This document shows, in pieces, positions 1 through 11,800 of a stretch of DNA of 56,938 nt (positions are counted from its first letter, which is position 1; each line of letters begins with the position of its first letter). The stretch is from an uncultured Eubacteriales bacterium (GTDB taxonomy: Bacteria; Bacillota; Clostridia; Christensenellales; Aristaeellaceae). A model generated the notes under the pieces. That model saw only the letters and a list, made by a program, of their open reading frames with translations. It was not told the origin of the DNA and made no database searches. The position numbers and the translations under genes are program-made. Location: positions 1-56,938 of the forward strand of contig CACZXF010000024.1 in assembly GCA_902785105.1 (NCBI GenBank), given 5' to 3'.

Positions 1-202
1 CATACTTGAATCCATGTTATGATGTAGCGCCGTATACCTGACCGGTACGTACGGTGCAACGGGAGGGGCGAGGGCTATGGCCCTCCTTCTACCCTATTGC
101 CCTTTTTCGTCACATTTCCCCCGCCCGCCGCATAGGATTGCCTTGCCCATTTGTTGGAACAGATTCGTAAAAGAATCGACACATATAAAAACTCCCATAT
201 TA

Positions 203-231
203 TTGAAAGTTTTTTGGATATATGATAGAAT
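203..231 (+). promoter_or_regulatory. Promoter of the giant surface-protein gene
   Basis: A sigma-A type promoter is visible: -35 TTGAAA at 203-208, a 17-base spacer, and -10 TAGAAT at 226-231 with an extended TG motif (TGA before the -10). It lies about 70 bases upstream of the ATG at 304. The remainder of 1-303 holds no convincing gene. A short GC hairpin (GAGGGC/GCCCTC at 70-85) may end an upstream transcript, but it has no clear T-run. Confidence 0.6.
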
Positions 232-262
232 AAAAATGGTAAAGTGTATAAAGCCAGAACTG

Positions 263-276
263 TATCCATATGGATA
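263..276. promoter_or_regulatory. Perfect 14-bp palindrome in the 5' leader
   Basis: TATCCATATGGATA is a perfect 14-base palindrome between the predicted transcription start and the start codon of the giant surface gene. It could be an operator or a small RNA hairpin. No family of regulator is implied by the sequence alone. Confidence 0.35.
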
Positions 277-303
277 TTTCCGAATAAAAAGCGGGGAATT
301 GTT

Positions 304-1764
304 ATGAAAAATAATCAAAAATTAAAAAATGAAATCGAAAAGCGGGGCATGCCGGGGGTAACCCTCGGGAGGGCCTATTGGGGCCGCGTCCTGAGCATGG
401 TATTGATACTGACCATGCTGTTCAATTCCCTTGCCATCGACGGAGAGGCCGTGACAAGGCTTCGTTCCGTGCGCGCCGAGGGCTATCTGGAGCCCCACGT
501 CGGGGAGCAGGAGCTCTCGCTGGGCGACGACGCCGAGGAGCCGGAATACAGCTACACCTATCCCTGGGATGGCAATGAGACCCGCCTCAGTGACATCCTC
601 TATGCCCTCCAGCTGCCCATCTATGTCCAGAACATCACCCCGGACATGATCGGCGTCGGCGGCGCGGGTGAAGATGCCTTTGTCGACCCCGCCAACCCCG
701 TCGATCCTGTGGCGGTCGCGGCCACCGATGACGGCGACTATGCCGTCATCCCCCAGCGCGATTTCGAGGCTGCCAGCATCATCATCGATACCTATGATGG
801 CCTCTATAACATCCGCCTCGAAACCCTCCCCGAGATCCTCGCCGCCGGCGGCAGCTATACCCCGGCGTATACCACTATCGACGACCCCGCTCAGTACGAA
901 CAGGAAGCTCCCGTTGAGGAGCAGAACTACGACCTCTCCGATGAGCCCCAGACCACCACCCACACCGACCTACAGGCCCCCGTGGAGGAACAAGAGATCA
1001 CCCTCTCCGACGCCCCCCTCACCCTCAAAAGCGCCCCCGTCACCCGCCTCATGGGCGCGGCGGACGATAACGACGATGGAACCAATGACTCCCCGAACGA
1101 CGACACCGATAACGACAATACCCAGAACGACAACACGGATAACGACAACACTCAGAACTACAACGCCAAGAATGACAATACCCAGAACGACGGCAGTACG
1201 ACTGATGGGGAAACCGACGATTCCCCGGTCAGGGCCAATGTGCTGACCTATAACGGCACGGATCAGGCGCTGATTACGAAAAACGACGCCTACAATGGCG
1301 ATCTGGAATACAGCATAAACGACCAGGACTATGCGGCGGAGATTCCGCAGGGAAGACTGGTCGGGAATTACATGGTCTATTATCGCCCGGTGGGTGTTGC
1401 CGATGCCGTGTCGCAGTATGTCGATGTGACCATCGCGCCGAAGGCGGTGACGGTGACGGCGAAAGACCAGACGAAGACCTATGGCGAAGCAGACCCGGAG
1501 CTGACGGCGACGGTGGAAGGCCTCATTGGTGAGGACACCATTACATACTCCGTGAGCCGCGCGGAAGGGTCGAACGCGGGTGAATATGCCATCACCCCGT
1601 CGGGCGATGCGGCGCAGGGCAACTATGCCGTGAGCTTTGTGCCCGGTAAGCTGACGATCACCCGGGCTGCTGTGACGGTGACGGCGGATGACAAGACCAA
1701 GGTCTACGGCGAGCATCACCCCGATGGGCGATGCGGTGCAGGGCAACTACACCGTGACCTATGA
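304..1764 (+). CDS. Giant surface protein, N-terminal fragment (signal peptide and first MBG repeats)
   Basis: This is the secretion end of a very large cell-surface protein. The ATG at 304 is preceded by a weak GGGGA ribosome site. Residues 1-28 are basic, 29-50 are a hydrophobic signal core (VLSMVLILTMLF), and an acidic region follows. A low-complexity Asp/Asn/Thr spacer lies near residues 255-305. Then come MBG-type immunoglobulin-like repeats, recognised by VTVTAxDxTKxYGExDPELTATV and NYxVxxxPGxLTIT. Near 1713 the second MBG unit is broken: the peptide runs VYGE and then enters a wrong frame, stopping at the TGA at 1762-1764. The missing middle of the unit (about 33 residues, roughly 98 bases) continues in another frame at 1715. 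As read, the cell would secrete only this 486-residue stub. A repeat-collapse error in the assembly is an equally good explanation. Confidence 0.75.
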   Translation: MKNNQKLKNEIEKRGMPGVTLGRAYWGRVLSMVLILTMLFNSLAIDGEAVTRLRSVRAEGYLEPHVGEQELSLGDDAEEPEYSYTYPWDGNETRLSDILYALQLPIYVQNITPDMIGVGGAGEDAFVDPANPVDPVAVAATDDGDYAVIPQRDFEAASIIIDTYDGLYNIRLETLPEILAAGGSYTPAYTTIDDPAQYEQEAPVEEQNYDLSDEPQTTTHTDLQAPVEEQEITLSDAPLTLKSAPVTRLMGAADDNDDGTNDSPNDDTDNDNTQNDNTDNDNTQNYNAKNDNTQNDGSTTDGETDDSPVRANVLTYNGTDQALITKNDAYNGDLEYSINDQDYAAEIPQGRLVGNYMVYYRPVGVADAVSQYVDVTIAPKAVTVTAKDQTKTYGEADPELTATVEGLIGEDTITYSVSRAEGSNAGEYAITPSGDAAQGNYAVSFVPGKLTITRAAVTVTADDKTKVYGEHHPDGRCGAGQLHRDL

Positions 1765-2875
1765 GCCTGGCACGCTGACGATTACGAAGGGCACTGCCGT
1801 GGTCACTGCGCCGAAGGCCCTGGAGCTGACCTATAACGGCCGGGAACAGGAGTTGGTCGAGGCGGGCGAGACCACCCTCGGCACGCTGGTTTACAGCCTG
1901 ACCAAAGAGGGCGAATATTCCGAGAATATTCCGGTCGGTACGAATGTGGATAGTTATACTGTCTGGTATAAGGTGGAGGATGGTGATAACTATGATGGCG
2001 TCGAACCGCGGAGCGTCATAGTGAATATCCAACCCTGCCCCGTGACGGTGACTGCGGACTACAAGACGAAGGTCTATGATAACGATGCCAGCACCGACCC
2101 TGAGCTGACGTGTACCGTGAAAGGCATCGTTGAAGGCGAAGCGCTCACTGGCTGCACGCCGAGACGCGTGGAAGGCCAGAACGTGGGCAATTATGTCATC
2201 ACCGTGGAGATAAACGGTGAGAATCCGAACTACACGGTGACCGTGGAGAATGGCACGTTTGCAATCACGCCGAAGGACATTAAGGTGACTGCGGACGACA
2301 AGACGAAGGTCTATGACAACAACGCGGAAACCGACCCGGAGCTGACGGCGACGGTGACCGGCGCAGTAGAAGGCGAGGGGATCAGCTATACATTGAGCCC
2401 GGGACAGGACGTGGGCGAGTACGCGATCACGGTGACGGCGGGAGAGAACCCGAACTACACGGTGACCGTAGAATCCGGCATCTTCAAGATCACGCCGAAG
2501 GCCGTGACGGTTAAAGCAGAGGACAAGACGAAGGGCTACGACAACGACGATACCACCGATCCGGAGCTGACGGCGACGGTGACCGGCGCAGTAGAAGGCG
2601 AGGAGATCAGCTATACAGTGAGCCGCGAGACGGGACAGAACGTGGGCGAGTACGCGATCACGGTGACGGCGGGAGAGAATCCGAACTACACGGTGACCGT
2701 GGAGAATGGCACGTTTGCAATCACGCCGAAAGACATTAAGGTGACTGCGGACGACCAGACGAAGGTCTATGACAACAACGCGGAAACCGACCCGGAGCTG
2801 ACGGCGACGGTGACCGGCGCAGTAGAAGGCGAGGGGATCAGCTATACATTGAGCCCGAGTACGCGATCACGGTGA
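1715..2875 (+). pseudogene. Giant surface protein, frame-shifted MBG-repeat segment
   Basis: This stretch continues the MBG array in frame 2, while the parts before and after it are in frame 1. It has no start codon or ribosome site of its own (the ATG at 1688 is a shadow within the previous unit), so it is part of the same gene. It contains about four MBG units of 225-231 bases that are nearly identical at DNA level, for example the repeated block at 2341, 2566, 2797 and 3006. At about 2857 a 16-base deletion, relative to the sister unit at 2390-2420, returns the reading frame to frame 1. One unit (2390-2400) also lacks 6 bases in frame. The two frame-changing deletions (about 98 and 16 bases) add up to a multiple of three. 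Confidence 0.7.
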
Positions 2876-5800
2876 CGGCGGGAGAGAATCCGAACTACAC
2901 GGTGACCGTGGAACCCGGCACCTTTAAGATCACGCCGAAGGCCGTGACGGTTAAGGCAGACGACAAGTCGAAGGACTACGATAACGACGAAACCACCGAC
3001 CCGGAGCTGACGGCGACGGTGACCGGCGCAGTAGAAGGCGAGGAGATCAGCTATACATTGAGTCGCGAGGCGGGACAGGACGTGGGCGAGTACGCGATCA
3101 CGGTGACGGCGGGAGAAAACCCGAACTACACGGTGACCGTGGAGAACGGCACGTTTACCATCGCCCCGAAGGCGGTGACGGTGACGGCGATTGATGTGAG
3201 CAAGACTTACGGTGATCCGGACCCGGAGCTGACGGCGACGGTGGAAGGGCTTGTGGGTACGGATGAGATCGAGTACAGCCTGAGCCGTGCCGAGGGTGAC
3301 AAGCTGGGCAGCTATGACATTACCCCTGCTGGCGAAGCGGAACAGGGAAACTATATCATTACTTATATAAATGGCACGCTGACGGTGACCTGGCCCGAGG
3401 GGGACTTGGTGACGAAGGAGCTCACGGGGTTCAACGGGGACCTGGCGAGCTATAAGATCACTGTGAAGGGCGAGCCGCTGAACGAGGGCGAACCGCTGAC
3501 GCTGGTGGACACCTTCAGCGGGAATCAGGCCATCAACTATGCCAGCGTGGAGGTCGCGGGCACGGGGGATTTCAGTTACGATTTCAGCGGCAATACGGGC
3601 ACCTATGTGATTCCCGATGGCGTTGAGGTCATCATCACCTATACCACCCGCGTGAAGGGCAGTGTCGGAGAGACGGTGGACTTTGACAACACCGCCGTGC
3701 TGGGTGTCACGGAGAACGGGAGCTTTACCGCGGGCGATTCGGCGACGGTGGAGGCCTCCAAAACGCTCTCTCCCACCGGCTCCGACATCCACGGGCAGGA
3801 CGGCGTTTACACCATCGATTTGTTCGCCTACGCCCAGGGACACATGGAGCGGGGCCTGGAGGGCGCCAAATTCCGCCTGCTGGATTCCAACATGCGGCCC
3901 ATGAGCTATAAGGCCGGGGAGTCCGCCGGACAGATCATCACCTTTGAGACGGGCGCGGACGGCTATGTCACCATCGCGCTGAACGAGGCCGACCACGGGC
4001 TGGCGATCCGGAAGAACACCGTCTATTACCTCGAGATGGTCACCGCGCCTTATGAGGAGATCGACGGCGGGCAGAATATCTACTACCAGAAGGACAACAC
4101 CTTCTACAGCTTCATGATCACGGATACCCCGAATTATGAATATGGCGGGGTCTACAGCTATGTCAACGGGGACGTGCTGAAGGTGCGCTGCTATCCGGTG
4201 AGCCGGGGCGTCAACATCACCAAGCGCTTCAGCGGCAACTATCAACTGACCGACGAACAGAAGAAGGCCATCGTGTTCATCCTCCAGAAGGAGGCGCTGG
4301 ACACCGCGACCGGCTGGGTGGACGTGGAGAGCCACACCTATGCCGACTTTACCTATGGCTCCATGAACTTCAGCACCGGTCGCGAGGGCGGCACGGAGCT
4401 GGAGGACAACGCCACCTACCGCGTGATCGAGAAAAACGCACTGCCGGAGGCGCTGGAAGGGCAGGTTTCGGTGAATACCACCTATACCGTGGCCTATCAG
4501 AAGGGCGGCGAACCGGTGGAGGACGTCACCAATGAATTCTTCGTGGACCCGGATGACAAGCTGGCATACAGCTATGATCTCACCTTCACCAACCAGTATG
4601 TGGACAACCGGCTGACCCTCATCAAGATCGACGCCGATACCGGCGACGCGCTGCCGGGGGCAGTGTTCGCGGTCTACGCGGCGGCGGACGACGCGGAACC
4701 CATAAAAACCTATACCACCGGCGACGACGGCACGGCTGCCATTCGCCGGGGCGACGAGGGGGCGGAGTATGCCGCCGATACCCTCTATTACGTCGTGGAG
4801 ACCCAGGCCCCGGAGGGCTGGCTCCTGCCCGACGCGCCGGAGAAGGTCTACTTCTACTTCTCCGAAAACGGCAGCGCGGCCCCGGCGGGCCCGGCGGCGG
4901 TGGATCTGTCCACCTCCTTTGACACGGTGACCCTGACCAACCGCAGCGATAAGGTCAGCGTGCCCGTGACGGTGGTCTGGGGCGTCAATGGCGACGAGGC
5001 CTGGCCGGAGGGCGTGGACCACCTGGTCATCGGGCTGTATAAGTCCGTGGACGGCGGGGAGCCCGTGGCGGTGCTGAACGATCAGGACGAGCCGAGAACG
5101 GTCACACTGAATAAGACGAAGTATTACGACACCAGCTTTAAGAACCTCCCCGCCCGGGAGGACGGCAAGCCCGTGGTCTACTCCGTCGTGGAGGAACACA
5201 TCTACGATGGCGGCGGCGCGGACATCACCACGCAATACGCCAGGAGCAGCAGCGTCAGCGGCACCGGCTGGTATGTGGTCAACAACCAGGCGGCGACGAG
5301 CGTCACCGTCCGGAAGGAATGGTATGAAATCGAGGGCGACACGCCCATCGAGGACGCCGACGACAAGGCCGCCGTCACCTTCGACCTCTATCGCACCACG
5401 GCCGCGAGCGAAGCGACGGCCTTCACCCGCGCCGAGCTTCAGACGCTGCTGGGCGGCGCGACGCCTGTGCGCACGGGGCTGACCCTCGCCGCGCCGGACT
5501 GGTCCCTCACGGTGGACTCCCTGGAGATCGGGGATAAGCAGGGCAATCCCTACCATTATTATGTCCTGGAGCACACTCCGGACAATCAGGAGGACACCTA
5601 TGCCGTTGAGGCGGATACGCTGACCATCAAAAACCGGCAGACGCCCGTCACCGTCGTCATCACGGCGGCGGACGCCGAAAAGACCTACGGCGATGACGAC
5701 CCGACTTGGACCTTCACGGCGGAGGTCAAGCAGGAAGGCGCGTCTGTTGAGATCGGCGCTCCCGACACGTCGGACAACTGGCACGCCACGGTGACGGCTC

Positions 5801-8800
5801 CCAGCGGCGCGACCACCGATATCGCCTTCACCGTCGCCCGCGAAACCGGCGAGGACGTGGGCGGCTATGCCATCACCCCCTCCGGCGACGCGATCCAGAG
5901 CGACTACAGGGTGCTGTTTGGGGCGGGCACGCTGACCATCGACCGGGCGAACGTCACGGTCACCGCCGGGGCGGAAAAGACCTACGGCGAGGCAGACCCC
6001 GACCTGGTCACCGTCGAGGGCCTGATCGGCGATGACACCATCGTCTATACCGTCTCCCGCGAGGAGGGCCAGGATGTGGGCGAGTACCCCATCACCCTCA
6101 CGGGCGATGCGGTGCAGGGCAACTATAACGTGACCTACGTCCTCGCAGACGAAAATGACAAACCCTACGTATTCACCATCCGCAGGGCCACGGCCACAGT
6201 GAAGGCGGTGGACGCCGAAAAGCTGTATGGCGAGGACGACCCTGAATTTGAAGTGGAAATCGAGGGCCTCGTCAACGACGACCCGTCCACGGTCATCGGC
6301 TACGAGGTGACCCGCGCGGCGGGTGAGGACGTGGGCGATTATACCATCACCCCCGTCGTCGATGCGGTGCAGGGCAATTACAAGGTGAACGTGGCTGCCG
6401 GCACGCTGACCATAAAGCCCGCCGGGCTGACCGTGACGGTCCAGAACGCCGACAAGATCTATGGCGACGATGACCCCGAATGGGAGATCGAGATCAGCGG
6501 CCTCCAGCGGGGCGAGGAGGGCGGCGAGCTGGTCTCCACGCTGGACGAGGAGACGGGCAGTCGCACTTATACCTACTCCGTCACCGTGGGCGAGGAGACC
6601 CGGCAGCTGCTCGCCTTCTTGGTGGACCGCGCCTCCGGCGAGAATGTGGGCAATTATACCCTCACGCCCTCCGGTGAAGCGACGCAGGGCAACTACAGCG
6701 TGACCTATTCGACCGGGGGGACGCTGACCATCGAACGCGCGGAGCTGACGGTCATTCCCAACCGCGTGGTGAAGGCCGTGGGCATCACTGAGGACCCGCT
6801 GCTCACCGCCGAAATCGAGGGCTGGAAAAACGGCGACGACACCTGCAACGCCGCCTCCGCCGTGGGCGAGGACGGCACAATCACCTGGACCTATACCCGC
6901 GGCGATGACGGCGCGGCGCTGCTCACCTTCACCCTCAAGCGCGATCCCGGCGAGGAAGAGGGCGAATACCCGGTGGCGGCCAATGGCGCGCCGAACCAGT
7001 CGAACTACGTTATTTCCTACGAGTCCGGCACCTTCGCCATACTGTCCATACTGGATGTGGACGTGACCCAGCCCCTGACGGATTACGCGGACGCCAGCGC
7101 AAATCCTTCCTATTCCTATACCGCGACGCTGGATCTGACCGGCACGGGCCTGGCCGAATACAGCAAGAACGGCTTTGAGACCGTGAACGGCGTGCCCACC
7201 CTCAGCTTCACCCTCCCGGACGGGGATGGCGGGAAGCTGATGACCCTGAAGATCCCCGGCGGCGCGAAGCTCACCGTCACCCAGAACACCCAGGACAGTG
7301 AAAATCCCGATTACACCACCGCCATGCTCATCGACGGCGCGCCCTACGCCGATCCCGACGGCGCGCTGACCTACACCATCGACAGCGTGGACACCTACCA
7401 CGAGATCGCCTTCGCCCACGATCGCATCAGCCTGCCCGTATCGGCGCGGGCCGCCGTGGGCCAGACCGAGGAAGGCGCGACCATACTGTCCGGCCGCCAG
7501 GGGGCCATGGGCATCCCCAACGGCGTGGAGACCATTGACGTGGACTTCGCCGATGAGATGCACAGCAAGATCGGCTACGCGCTGCCCACCGATAAATACT
7601 ATCTCTACGACCACGCCTCCCTCTACACCACCGCCGGCGCGGCGATCGAGGGCGCGGCGGGCGTCACCGGCATACAGTACAGCCGGGAGACCGGAAAGTG
7701 GCAGTACCGCGTCGCCGACGGCGAGTTTGCCGAGGTCCCGGAGAACACCCAGCTGGTGCTGTTCTACCTGCCGAAATTCGTCTGCAAGATCGGCACAGTG
7801 AAGTTCTACAGCATCCGCGAGGCCGTGGAGTACGTGGAGGCGCACGACAAGACCGCGAAGATCGAGATGCTCATCGGCGATTACGCCATCCGTTCCGACA
7901 GGGACAAGGTGATCATCCCCGAGGACTGCGACATCACCATCACCACGGCGGAAACCGAATACGAGGGCACCGGCACGGCGGTCATCAGCCGCAGCCTCAA
8001 CCTCACCGGCGGCCACCTGTTTGACAACAAGGGCACGCTGAAATTCGACAACATCATACTGGACGGCAAGAACGTCTCCGCGAAGGACGCCATGGTGCTC
8101 AACGAGGCGGAGCTGACCGTCGATACGGCGGCCACTCTGCGCAACGCCAGCGGCGTCAACGGCGGCGCGATCTACGCGAAGACGGGCAACCTGACCGTGA
8201 ACGGCACGTTGTCCAATAACGCGGCCACCTATGGCGGCGCGGTGTACGTCAACGGCGGCGAGGTCGGGCTGGGCGGCAGTCTGTCCGGCAACACCGCCAC
8301 CACTGGCGGCGCGGTATACGTCAACGACGGCACTGTGAACGTCACTGCCACCGCCACAGGCAACAAGGCCACCAGCGGCGGCGCGATCTACATCCACAAG
8401 GGCGAGGTCGGCCTGGCCGGCACGCTCATCGAAAACGAGGCTGCCAGCGGCGGCGCGGTCTATCAGGCCGGCGGCACGCTGACGGCTGGCGGCAGCATAT
8501 CCCAAAACACCGCCACGGGCAACGGCGGCGCGATCTACCAGGCGGGCGGCACGCTGGACACTGTGGGCACACTCTCCGGCAACAAGGCGGCCAACGGCGG
8601 CGGCATCTACCGCGTGGGCGGCACCCTGACCGTGGGCGGCACCATTGAGAATAACACCGCCGTGACCAACGGCGGCGGCATCCATACCGTCGGCGGCACG
8701 CTGGATGTCAGCGCGACCCTCACCGGCAACGGCGCGGCCAACGGCGGCGCGATCTACATCAGCGGCGCGACGCTGAACCTCAACGGCGGCAGCATCTCCA

Positions 8801-11800
8801 GCAATACGGCCTCCGCCAACGGCGGCGCGGTCTGCGCGCTGAACACCGCCACCGTCATCGGCGGCGCGACACTCGACAACAATACGGCGACGGCCAACGG
8901 CGGCGCGTTCTACATGGAGGGCGGCAGCGTGACCCTCCAGGGCACGGGCAAGCTGAACGACAATAGCGCGGCCAACGGCGGCGGCATCTACGCCACCAGC
9001 GGCGCGATCAGCGTCACCGGCGGCGAGATCAAAAACAACGAGGCCGAAACCAGCGGCGGCGCGGTCTATGCCGCCAGCGCCACGGTGACGGTCGGGGGCG
9101 GCACGATCTCCGGGAACAAAGCCACCCAGGGCAACGGCGGCGCGATCTACGACAACAGCGGCGCGGTGACCATCAGCGCCGGTACGCTGTCCGGCAACAG
9201 CGCGGCCAACGGCAAGGGCGGCGCGGTCTACGCGGAAACCGGCACGGTGGGCTTTACCGGCGGCACCATCACCACCAACAGCGCGGTCAACGGCGCGGCG
9301 ATATTCGCCGGGTCGGGCATTGCCAATGTCTCCGCCTCCATCACCAGCAACACCGCCACTGGCGGCGGCGCGATCGGCGTCGGCAGCGCCTCTGCGCGGC
9401 TGTTCTTCAATGGCAACGCCCATGTCTATGACAACAAGTTTAACGGCGGGCAGAGAAACGTCTACCTCGACGTGGACTCCGAGCTGGTCATCAATGCCGT
9501 CAAGCTGAATTCCGGCAAGAAGATCGGCGTCTATGTCCCCGGCGATGTGGACGGCGACCAGGTGATCGCCCATGGCGATGTCACCGGCTATTTCGGCGCT
9601 TATACCAATACGGATAACCTTGGCTCGTTCAAAAATGACCGTTTCAGTGAACTGAGCGCCGCCTATGAGAACAACCGGCTATACTGGATCAATAATCTGA
9701 AATACGATATCTACTATCTGGCGAGCTACTCCGCCCAGTTCCCGCCGACGACAAACTACGCCGCGGAACCGAGCAAAAAAGTGTGCTCGGCCAAGAGCTA
9801 CGCGCCGAGAACGCGGGAAAGCAACATCTATGACCTCGTGATGGCCATGAAGCTGTACGAGACCCATAATACAGATTTTACCAACAATGTGGGGGCCAAC
9901 TATGCTTCCATGGCGGTCTATGCCTATACCTTCTCGGACAAGGCCATGAGCAACACCTTCGCCAACTATCTGCAAACCGTCCGCTGGGACAGCACGGCGC
10001 GGAAGTGGAAGTATTACAAGCAGGACGGCACCGAGGCCCCCGCCAACACCTCAAAGCTGGTGATCTTCTATTCCGCCCCGGCCTATCTCACCATCGTCAA
10101 CAACAACGCGAGCGGGCTGGCACTGAACATATCCGAGCTGACCGTGCTTAAAAAGGATGTCATGAACAACGGCCTCTACGGCTTCGTGACGGCGAAAAAC
10201 GGCGCGACGGCACAGACCCTCATGCCCATCCAGCCCGCCGATCTCCAGCTCGATGCCGGCGAATCCATCAAGCTGATGTTCCCCGGCGCGCAGGGCCAGA
10301 GCTTCGTATTGAAGGGCGAATTTACAGGCGAGGGCGCGTCTGGAAGCACCGGCATCGAATACACCTTCAACGGCGGCGCGAAGACGCCCCTGTCCGGCAC
10401 GACGGTGGACTTCACCAGCTTCAAGTTCAACACCAGCGATGACGCGGCGGAGCTGATCTTCGGCGACGATCTGCCCATCTGCAAGATCGGCGATGTGCCC
10501 TTCTCCACCCTCACAGCGGCCATGGACTACGCCAAGATCCAGAAGACCGCCACTGGCAACAACAAATATACCATCGAGATGCTGGTGGACTACCTGGTGC
10601 CCAAGGACGACGTGCTGGACATCCCGGCGGGTTATGACATCACCTTCACCACCGCCGACCGCAACGCGGAGACCCTGCCCTTCACCGGCAGCGGCACACG
10701 GGCCATCCTCAGCCGCGATACCGGCAATTCGGGCGCTTCCGTCAAGGCCAAGAGCAGCACGCTGACCGTGGACAACCTGGCCTTTGACGGCCGCTCCCTC
10801 ACCGCGAGCGGCGCGGGCGGCGCGATCAACACCGCTACCTGCGCCACGGTCACCATCAGGAACTGCCTGTTCAGCGGCTATCGGGCGGATCAGGGCGGTG
10901 CGGTCTATGTGGACAACACGGCGGCGGGCAGCAGCCTGACCGTGGAGGACTGCGAATTTTCCAACTGCCAGACCAACGCTTCCGTCGATAAGGCGGGCGG
11001 CGGCGGCATCTGGACCACGGCCAGAGAACTGTATGTCCGAAACTGTACCTTCGATTTCTGCGCCTGCCTCAAGGGCAAGGCTCAGGCTGGTTCCATATTC
11101 CACAACATCAAGAGCGGCTGGTCCAAGGATTCAAAAACGGTGATTTCGGACTGCAAGTTCAGCAACTCCTATTCGGTCGGCGGCTCCGGCGGCACGATCG
11201 AATCAGACGCCCTGGATGTTACGATATCAGATTGCGAGTTCCATGGCAGCTATACCAACAAGGACAAGGGCAACGGCGGAGCGATCAACGCCCTGGCCGG
11301 CGACTCGGGAAAACAGGATACCACGGGCTGGATCGGCACATACAACGGTGAATGTTGGCTCACAGTCAAAAATTGCCTGTTCGATGGATGCAGGGCCGCG
11401 AGCAACGGCAATGGCGGTGCGATCGTAAGCTCCATGTGGTATGTGACCATCGAGGATTGCAAATTCGTAAACAATCAGTCAAAATATGGCGGCGCGATCA
11501 GATTGACCAATAGTAACGCAAAATGGCTGCACATCAATGGCTGCACATTCGAAAACTGCTCCGCCACGGGCGAGGGCGGCGGCGTCAGCGCCGCGGTTCC
11601 GGAAATCAAGGTAGAGGCTTCCGAAGGCGGAACGTTCCTGGATGGCACAGAAAACGACGGCTCTACGCACTTCATCGATTGCATCGCAAATCGCGGCGGC
11701 GGCATCGACAACGCCAAGGACGACGGCACCGTGACCATGGAGAATGTCAACTTTACCCGCTGCGATGCGCGAACCAGCGGCGGCGGCGCGATATACACCC

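Noticed and set aside
8150-9400. Repetitive GGCGGCGCG spacing suggestive of a CRISPR-like array
   Set aside because: The period is codon-based beta-helix rungs inside an open frame, with no conserved direct repeat plus unique spacer.
2842-9573. A 2,243-codon open frame on the minus strand opposite the giant gene
   Set aside because: It is a shadow of a GC-rich repetitive gene. The plus strand has recognisable domains, while the minus reading is an Ala/Gly/Asp/Val repeat without domains.
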